The notes below the pieces were generated by a model. That model saw nothing but the letters and a program-made list of their open reading frames with translations. It did no database searches and was not told where the DNA came from. A stretch of 8,629 nt of DNA from DASZTU01 sp035493835. Its GTDB lineage: Bacteria; Pseudomonadota; Alphaproteobacteria; Rhizobiales; Devosiaceae. The stretch's first letter is position 1. Every line of letters begins with the position of its first letter. This document shows positions 1-5,898 of the stretch, one piece after another. The position numbers and the translations under genes are program-made. The stretch spans positions 1 to 8,629 of the forward strand of contig DATJHO010000062.1 of NCBI GenBank assembly GCA_035493835.1, given 5' to 3'.

Positions 1-511
1 TGCAGCCAGATGGCGAAACTACCGGTTAGGGCCTCGAATCTCAGCTCAAGGTCACCCTCCGTGAGGGCATCGCCATAGGGTTTGGCGAGGAACGGCACCA
101 GCACCTTGCCCGACAGCGTCGGCTCATAGGGGCCCCAGGCGATATCGAACCACCCGGCGTAGCGGCTGCCCCTGCCCCGTTCGAGCACATCCAGCCAATA
201 AGGATTTTCGTCGCCGCCGATGCCCATGTGATTGGGCACGAAATCGGCGATAATGCCGATCCCTTCGGCGCGAAACGCCGCCGCCATCCGGAAGAAGTCT
301 TCGTAGGTGCCGAGCTCCGGGTTGAGCTCCGCATGATCGACGGTGTCGTAGCAATGGGTGCTGCCGCGCCGGGCCTTCAGGATCGGCGACAGATAGGCGT
401 GGCTGATGCCGAGGCGCCCCAGATACGGGGCGAGTGCGCCGGCATCGGCGAAGCGGAAATCCTTGTTGAGCTGCAGCCGGTAGGTGGCGCGCGGGATCGG
501 CGGCGCGCCGC

Positions 512-515
<4 letters not shown>
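1..515 (-). CDS. treY: Maltooligosyl trehalose synthase (TreY), N-terminal part, cut by the left window edge
   Basis: TreY is a cytoplasmic GH13-family isomerase that converts the reducing-end alpha-1,4 bond of a maltooligosaccharide into an alpha,alpha-1,1 bond, giving maltooligosyl-trehalose, the substrate of TreZ. Only the first 171 residues are present; the family is usually 700-950 residues, so most of the gene lies to the left. The visible part starts with the TreY-like RATYRLQL (residues 9-16), followed by YLSPIL (41-46), a GSTHCYD stretch (51-57) and the GH13 region-I motif DFVPNHMG (91-98). The start is a GTG whose last bases form the treZ stop codon (GTGA, 4-nt overlap), which implies translational coupling. 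No internal ATG near the N-terminus would keep the conserved RATYRLQL block. One oddity is the Cys at residue 55, where TreY proteins I recall have Gly (GSTHGYD). The family call is confident; the catalytic residues lie outside the window. Confidence 0.93.
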
Positions 516-2305
<1,790 letters not shown>

Positions 2306-2440
2306 TTCGGTGAAACGTTGGGTCGGAAAGAAGGACTGCAATGGGAGAGACTTGTCGAGCATGGGGGCGGTCTCTGGGAATGGGGCCCGGCCAAAACCTT
2401 TGACGGGGCTTCCGGTTCCACGGGCGGCGGCGGTGTTCAG

Positions 2441-2485
2441 GCTAGAGCGTGATCCGGGTGAGTTGACGCAGGTGCAAGCGCCTGC
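2441..2485. repeat. Intergenic element with AGAGCGTGATCC and a GCAGGTG/CGCCTGC hairpin
   Basis: The left part contains CTAGAGCGTGATCC, which resembles the CTAGAGCATGATCC-type intergenic sequence that I recall as highly repeated in Hyphomicrobiales genomes. The right part is an inverted repeat, 2468-2474 with 2479-2485, seven pairs including one T-G wobble around a CAAG loop. Only one copy is in the window, so its repeat status rests on recall. Confidence 0.4.
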
Positions 2486-2544
2486 CCGAGGTGCTGCCGG
2501 CGCCGCGTCAGCGTTTGGTCGCGCCCTTTGCCACATCATCATAC

Positions 2545-2562
2545 CCCCGGGCCTGACCGGGG
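2545..2562. repeat. REP-like palindrome, CCCCGG-N6-CCGGGG
   Basis: A perfect 6-bp GC stem (2545-2550 with 2557-2562) encloses the loop GCCTGA. The form CCCCGGGCxTGACC(C)GGGG is one I recall as a common palindromic intergenic repeat in alphaproteobacteria. There is no T-tract on either side, so it is not a standard intrinsic terminator. Confidence 0.5.
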
Positions 2563-2613
2563 ACTCATGAGGCCTTTCCCGTACTGAGAGTGGACGTGGC
2601 AAGGCATCATGGG

Positions 2614-2634
2614 TGGCCGGGGCAAGCCCGGCCA
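2614..2634. repeat. REP-like palindrome, TGGCCGGG-N5-CCCGGCCA
   Basis: An 8-bp perfect stem (2614-2621 with 2627-2634) surrounds a GCAAG loop. Read on the minus strand it is the familiar TGGCCGGGCTTGCCCCGGCCA form of the alphaproteobacterial intergenic palindromes. It lies about 50 bp from the CCCCGG hairpin, so the two may be the ends of one composite element. Confidence 0.5.
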
Positions 2635-2712
2635 TGACCAGGGGAGCGCGGCATTCCAGGCCAGGGAAAGAGGAGCAATGTGACGCGCGGGTCGGTGCAA
2701 CATCGTCCTCCT

Positions 2713-2870
2713 CCGGGGTGGGGGGTGTTGCCGCAAACTCAGTGCTCGTGGAACGACCCCCACCCGGCTGCCGCCACCCCTGCCGCTGCCGCCGCCTTTT
2801 TCTCCCAAATCGCTCCACAGGAGCGATTTGCCCTTCGGGTCGCTTCGAAGCCCCTCAAGGGGGAGGGATC
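2713..2870. repeat. Compound inverted-repeat block with an 11-bp perfect hairpin
   Basis: Several nested or adjacent palindromes occur here. A G-rich arm at about 2713-2725 (CCGGGGTGGGGG) faces a near-complementary C-rich arm at about 2756-2766 (CCCCCACCCGG). CAAATCGCTCC (2806-2816) pairs perfectly with GGAGCGATTTG (2820-2830) across a three-base ACA loop. CCC-TTC-GGG follows at 2831-2839, then the self-complementary GCTTCGAAGC at 2842-2851, and CCCC-TCAA-GGGG at 2851-2862. The CCCCTCAAGGGGGAGGG end resembles a repeat I recall in Hyphomicrobiales intergenic DNA. The density of stems suggests a transposable-type repeat or a structured RNA/DNA element, not coding sequence. Confidence 0.5.
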
Positions 2871-2961
2871 GCTGCGGCACGGCTCGGGGTCGAAGAGCGC
2901 GCGCGGAAATGCTATGGCGCACACGACTGCTTCAATCCTCTTCACAATAGGGCTATCTCAC

Positions 2962-3657
2962 TTGCAAACCGCCAACTCGTCAAAACCCACCCGGGTGCGC
3001 GCCGCGCTGTTCGATCTCGACGGGACGCTGATCGATTCCGTGCCCGATATCGCCGAGGCCGTCGCCGAACTGCTGGCGACCGAGGGCCTGCCGCGGCAGC
3101 CGGATGAGGCGGTGCGGAAAATGGTCGGGCGCGGGGTTCCTACCCTCGTCGAGCGCGCCTTCATCGCCGCGGGCCGCCCGCTAGATGCGGAGGGGCACGC
3201 CATGATGGTGGAGCGGATGATGGAGATCTATCCCCGCCACCTCGTCGCCAAGACCGTGCTGATGCCTGGCGTTCGCGAAGCCCTCGATGCGCTCGCCGCC
3301 CGAGGCATCAAGCTCGCCATCGTCACCAACAAGCCCGAGGTATTCTGCGAGGAAATCCTCAGCCATATGGGCCTGCTAAATGACTTCGACCTGGTTCTCG
3401 GCGACCGCCCGGCGGTGAATGGGCGCTTGCTGGCGCGCAAACCCGCGCCCGACATGCTGCTCTTTGCGCTGGAGGAGCTTGGCGTTCCGCCGGCGGAGGC
3501 GATCATGGTGGGCGACAGCGGCAACGACATCGAGTCCGCCAAGGCCGGCAACATCTATGCGGTGGGCATTCGCGGCGGCTACACCCCTGCCCCGCTGGAG
3601 GAATTCGGGGCCGACATCGTGCTCGATACCATGGCCGAACTACCGCGGGTGATCTGA
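2962..3657 (+). CDS. gph: HAD-family phosphatase, probable phosphoglycolate phosphatase
   Basis: This is a cytoplasmic HAD-superfamily hydrolase of the Gph type, which removes phosphate from 2-phosphoglycolate (salvage after DNA 3'-end repair or oxygenase side reactions). With the chosen start it is 231 residues, normal for the family. Motif I is FDLDGTLIDS (nucleophile Asp18, Asp20), a helical C1 cap spans about 30-100, motif II is VTNKP (Thr122), motif III Lys160 lies in ARKPAPDM, and motif IV is VGDSGNDIESA (Asp185, Asp189). Exact substrate cannot be read from sequence; related members hydrolyse other small phosphates. I chose the TTG at 2962 because it has an AGGG about nine bases upstream and leaves a short, family-like N-terminus. 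An ATG at 2914 (247 residues) and a GTG at 2680 are also in frame, but they add sequence translated from an AT-richer leader or from the repeats. It is a single gene, convergent with the antiporter gene. Confidence 0.88.
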   Translation: MQTANSSKPTRVRAALFDLDGTLIDSVPDIAEAVAELLATEGLPRQPDEAVRKMVGRGVPTLVERAFIAAGRPLDAEGHAMMVERMMEIYPRHLVAKTVLMPGVREALDALAARGIKLAIVTNKPEVFCEEILSHMGLLNDFDLVLGDRPAVNGRLLARKPAPDMLLFALEELGVPPAEAIMVGDSGNDIESAKAGNIYAVGIRGGYTPAPLEEFGADIVLDTMAELPRVI

Positions 3658-3670
3658 TCGGCTGCGGCGC

Positions 3671-4834
3671 TCACCCCCGGGACAGCAGCAACAGCAGATA
3701 GGCCACGAACAGCAGCAGGTGCACCGCCCCTTGCAGGACGTTGGTGCGCCCGCTGGCGAAGGTGATGATGCCCACCGCCAGCGTCAGCACCAGCATCACC
3801 ACATCGGAGTGTTCGAGCCCGAGCGTGACCGGGTGCCCGGTCAGGTGGCTGATGAGCAGCATGGCCGGCACCGTCAGCCCGATGGTCGACAACACCGAGC
3901 CGAGAAAAATGTTGATCGAGCGCTGCAGGTGATCGGCGCTGGCGGCGCGCACCGCCCCGATCGCCTCCGGGGTCGCCACCAATATGGCCATGATCGCTCC
4001 GCCGATGGCCGTGGGCGCCGCGACCGTTTCGATCAAATAGTCGATCGGCAGCGCCAATTGCTCGACGAGGAAAACCACCGGGACCATGTAGACAACGAGC
4101 AGCAGCGCATCGAGCCAGAGCGGCATGTCGGAAGGGGGCCGCGGCACTTCCTGCGCCTCGACGCCACGCTCGGCGAAATAGCCGCGATGCCGGCCGGCCT
4201 GCAGCAGCAGGAAAGTGCAGTATAGCCCGATCGACATCAGCCCCAGCACGATCTGCGGGGCGCCGGGGCCAAATGGCCCGTGGGTCGGCCGCATGAAGTT
4301 GGGCATGATGAGGCTGAGGGCGGCGAGCGGCACGATCAGCCCGAGATAGGCATTGGCCCCCTGCAGGTTGAAATGCTGCTCGCGTCGGCGCCAGGCCCCG
4401 GCCAGCAGCGACAGCCCGACCATGCCGTTGAGGACGATCATTATCACTGCAAAGAGCGTATCCCGAACCAGCGTCGGATTGTTCGCACCGTGCAGCATCA
4501 CGGCGGAAATGCCGATCACCTCCATGGCGGTGATCGAAAGGGTGAGGATCAGCGTGCCGTAGGGCTCGCCCAGTTGCGCCGCTACGTGATCGGCATGACG
4601 AACGACCGACAGCGCCGAGCCCAGCACCACCGCGAACAGCCAGCCGAAAACGAAGGCCAGCCAGAGCGGATCGCCAAGCCGGTCGAAGAGCGCGTCGCCG
4701 AAAGCGAGAAACGCGACCGCCGAGAGCATGGCGGGCGCGAGGAACCATTCCGTGCGGACGAACTTGGGCAGGGCCTCGACGCCGAGGGCATAGCCATCGC
4801 CCATCCGGTGCCAATCAATGCCGAAATTGGCCAC
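3671..4834 (-). CDS. Ca2+(Na+)/H+ antiporter, ChaA/CaxA type (CaCA superfamily)
   Basis: This is an inner-membrane cation/proton exchanger of the CaCA superfamily, CAX branch, close to ChaA of E. coli and the 'ionic transporter y4hA' group of rhizobia. It would expel Ca2+, possibly Na+ or K+, using the proton gradient. The 387-residue product has about 11 hydrophobic segments. The two alpha-repeats are visible: LTLSITAMEVIGIS with Glu105, followed by GANNPTLVRDTLFAVIM, and the second repeat ILVATPEAIGAVRAAS with Glu290, followed by LQRSINIFLGSVLSTIGLT. A hydrophilic loop (about 213-237) separates the halves. The start is a GTG at 4834, preceded on the minus strand by GGAGGAG at 4844-4838. The frame is open further upstream to 5212, but that extension runs into the next regulator gene and is rejected. 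ATG 4804 is a poorer alternative. The gene stands alone on its strand. Ion specificity is inferred from the family only. Confidence 0.9.
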   Translation of the reverse strand: MANFGIDWHRMGDGYALGVEALPKFVRTEWFLAPAMLSAVAFLAFGDALFDRLGDPLWLAFVFGWLFAVVLGSALSVVRHADHVAAQLGEPYGTLILTLSITAMEVIGISAVMLHGANNPTLVRDTLFAVIMIVLNGMVGLSLLAGAWRRREQHFNLQGANAYLGLIVPLAALSLIMPNFMRPTHGPFGPGAPQIVLGLMSIGLYCTFLLLQAGRHRGYFAERGVEAQEVPRPPSDMPLWLDALLLVVYMVPVVFLVEQLALPIDYLIETVAAPTAIGGAIMAILVATPEAIGAVRAASADHLQRSINIFLGSVLSTIGLTVPAMLLISHLTGHPVTLGLEHSDVVMLVLTLAVGIITFASGRTNVLQGAVHLLLFVAYLLLLLSRG

Positions 4835-4837
4835 GCT

Positions 4838-4844
4838 CTCCTCC
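4838..4844 (-). promoter_or_regulatory. Ribosome-binding site fixing the GTG start of the antiporter
   Basis: GGAGGAG on the minus strand ends three bases before GTG 4834 (GGAGG core five bases away). It is the best Shine-Dalgarno match in this gene's upstream region and is why the GTG was chosen over the ATG ten codons downstream. Confidence 0.7.
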
Positions 4845-4920
4845 CGCAACGTTCGGAGCAGACTAGCAGCCCTGATTTCGCCGCCACACCCGACCGAAAT
4901 CATTAGAGCGCGGCAGGTCC

Positions 4921-4947
4921 CTCCCGACCATGCAAGGGGCATGGGAG
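4921..4947. repeat. Imperfect inverted repeat in the divergent spacer
   Basis: CTCCC (4921-4925) pairs with GGGAG (4943-4947), and inside it ATGC (4930-4933) pairs with GCAT (4939-4942), with a four-base bulge on the left arm. It lies between two divergent genes, about 90 bp from the antiporter start, so a terminator role is unlikely. A regulator-binding site for the antiporter is possible but unsupported. Confidence 0.3.
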
Positions 4948-4993
4948 CGCTGCGACGGGTCCTCAAACACGCCTGATGCCAGGGCACCGGATA

Positions 4994-5013
4994 ATACCAG
5001 TCTAGCTCCACTG
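4994..5013. promoter_or_regulatory. Possible operator upstream of the GntR-family regulator gene
   Basis: The stretch contains ACCAGTCTAG and then CTCCACTG. As I recall it, the site bound by NagR/DasR-type HutC-subfamily regulators is ACTGGTCTAGACCAGT. Here GTCTAG matches exactly and CCA follows with one extra base, while ACCAGT is the reverse complement of the half-site ACTGGT. ATACCAG at 4994-5000 is also the reverse complement of CTGGTAT at 5855-5861 in front of nanEK. It sits about 70 bp before the regulator start, suitable for autoregulation. The match is imperfect. Confidence 0.35.
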
Positions 5014-5070
5014 CAAAAATTTGGTTATATCCCCCAGAGGCGCTGCGGCACCCCGCACCATCAACAGCCC

Positions 5071-5076
5071 GGAGGA
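5071..5076 (+). promoter_or_regulatory. Ribosome-binding site of the GntR-family regulator gene
   Basis: GGAGGA lies four bases before ATG 5081. It decides this start against the upstream in-frame ATG at 5021, which lacks a comparable site and would add about 20 residues not typical of the family. Confidence 0.75.
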
Positions 5077-5080
5077 AGAC

Positions 5081-5830
5081 ATGCAAAACGGCCCGCTGCT
5101 GGAGCAGCTCCGGCGGGATGTCGAGTCGGCTGACACCACGATGCCGCTCTACAAGCGCCTGAAGCAGGCGCTCGAGGTGCAGATCGCGTCCGGGGCGCTG
5201 AAACCGGGCCACGGCCTGCCCGGCGAACGCGTCCTTGCCGAGGGGCTGTCGCTATCGCGGGTGACGGTGCGCAAGTCGATCGAGGCGCTGGTCGAGGACG
5301 GGCTGGTGCGGCGCAGCCATGGCTCGCGGACCGAGATTGCCTCGCATGTCGAGAAATCGCTGTCGACGCTCACGAGCTTTACCGAGGACATGACCTCGCG
5401 CGGTTTCCGCCCGGGATGCGTTTGGGTTTCCAAAGACATAGCCCGCCCTTCACCGGCTGAGATGATGGCGCTGGGCGTTGCGACCAGCCAGCAGGTGGTG
5501 CGTTTGCAGCGCATCCGGACGGCTGATGATGCCCCGGTCGCCATCGAAACCTCGACCGTGCCGACCCGCTTCCTGCCCTCGCCGGCCCTGGTCGTGGATT
5601 CGCTCTACGAGACGCTCAACCAGCTCGGGGCGATGCCGCAGCGGGCGATCCAGAGGATGCGCCCACGCCCGGCTTCGGAGCGGGACAGCACCCTGCTGCG
5701 CTGCGAGGAAGGCGCGCCGCTGCTGATCGTTGAGCGCCGGTGTTTTCTCGCCGACGAGCAGATCGTGGAGTTCTCCGAAACCCGTTATCGAGGCGACGTT
5801 TACGACTTCGTCCTGGAGCTCCGGCGATAA
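5081..5830 (+). CDS. GntR-family transcriptional regulator, HutC subfamily with UTRA domain (NagR/DasR-like)
   Basis: This 249-residue DNA-binding regulator, probably a repressor, has a winged helix-turn-helix at about 22-85. It includes PLYKRLKQALEVQI, the LPGERVLAEGLSLSRVTVRKSIEAL segment in two adjacent helices, and the wing VEDGLVRRSHGSRT. A UTRA effector-binding domain follows (about 100-245) and ends in the typical YDFVLELRR. UTRA domains of NagR/DasR relatives bind phosphorylated amino sugars such as GlcNAc-6-phosphate. The next gene makes GlcNAc-6-phosphate, so a product-sensing loop is a reasonable inference. The gene lies 68 bp before nanEK on the same strand, and a DasR-like palindrome is found in that gap. 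The effector and the direction of regulation are not shown by sequence. The alternative is a regulator for another sugar phosphate. Confidence 0.9.
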   Translation: MQNGPLLEQLRRDVESADTTMPLYKRLKQALEVQIASGALKPGHGLPGERVLAEGLSLSRVTVRKSIEALVEDGLVRRSHGSRTEIASHVEKSLSTLTSFTEDMTSRGFRPGCVWVSKDIARPSPAEMMALGVATSQQVVRLQRIRTADDAPVAIETSTVPTRFLPSPALVVDSLYETLNQLGAMPQRAIQRMRPRPASERDSTLLRCEEGAPLLIVERRCFLADEQIVEFSETRYRGDVYDFVLELRR

Positions 5831-5842
5831 GACCAGCATTTT

Positions 5843-5858
5843 ACTGGTTGCAACCTGG
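5843..5858. promoter_or_regulatory. Predicted operator for the adjacent GntR/UTRA regulator
   Basis: ACTGGTTGCAACCTGG contains the perfect 10-bp palindrome GGTTGCAACC (5846-5855). It follows the layout of the NagR/DasR consensus as I recall it (ACTGGT, a self-complementary four-base centre, then ACC), matching 10 of 16 positions. An extra half-site, ACCAG at 5832-5836, forms an inverted repeat with CTGGT at 5844-5848. The site covers the proposed -35 box of nanEK, which fits repression by blocking polymerase. Confidence 0.55.
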
Positions 5859-5875
5859 TATCGTGTCGCTATCGT
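5848..5875 (+). promoter_or_regulatory. Putative sigma-70-type promoter of nanEK
   Basis: TTGCAA (5848-5853) as -35 and TATCGT (5870-5875) as -10 are separated by 16 bp. The boxes match TTGACA and TATAAT at four positions each. The -10 to start-codon distance (about 23 bp) leaves room for a short leader with the GAGGAG site. TATCGTG occurs twice, at 5859-5865 and 5870-5876, an 11-bp period. This is a prediction without transcript evidence. Confidence 0.4.
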
Positions 5876-5886
5876 GACATTCCAAT

Positions 5887-5892
5887 GAGGAG
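5887..5892 (+). promoter_or_regulatory. Ribosome-binding site fixing the TTG start of nanEK
   Basis: GAGGAG lies six bases before TTG 5899. This ideal spacing, together with the lack of an ATG before residue 22 of the conserved NanE N-terminus, supports TTG as the start codon. Confidence 0.75.
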
Positions 5893-5898
5893 TGCCCG

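Larger units (their letters stand above)
2306..2961. other. Repeat-rich spacer between treZ and the HAD phosphatase gene, no convincing gene
   Basis: About 650 bp separate two divergently transcribed genes. Open frames cross it on both strands, but their translations are Pro/Ala/Arg-rich, resemble no family I know, and coincide with palindromic repeats, so I call none of them. From left to right it holds an AGAGCGTGATCC-type element with a hairpin (2441-2485), a CCCCGG/CCGGGG hairpin (2545-2562), a GGCCGGG/CCCGGCC hairpin (2614-2634), and a larger block of inverted repeats (2713-2870) with an 11-bp perfect stem at 2806-2830. The last 50 bp or so (2910-2961) are noticeably less GC-rich and probably contain the phosphatase promoter and leader, but I cannot assign -35 and -10 boxes with confidence. 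The treZ promoter must also lie in this spacer or its left end; no clear one was seen. Confidence 0.7.

Noticed and set aside
2463..2468. TTGACG as a -35 box on the plus strand
   Set aside because: No -10-like sequence follows at 15-19 bp, and the site lies in a repeat with no gene downstream for about 500 bp.
2306..2818. Upstream extension of treZ (about 170 codons)
   Set aside because: It runs through palindromic repeats, gives a compositionally biased peptide, and places the CBM48 domain far from the N-terminus, unlike the family.
3658..3670. Terminator between the convergent phosphatase and antiporter genes
   Set aside because: Only 13 bp separate the stops and no hairpin with a T-tract is present. 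Any terminator must lie within the coding sequences or be Rho-dependent.
4835..5212. Upstream extension of the antiporter frame
   Set aside because: It overlaps the start of the regulator gene on the other strand, and GTG 4834 has a strong ribosome-binding site.
5832..5848. ACCAG-N7-CTGGT as an intrinsic terminator of the regulator gene
   Set aside because: The stem is only five pairs and no T-run follows. An operator role fits better.
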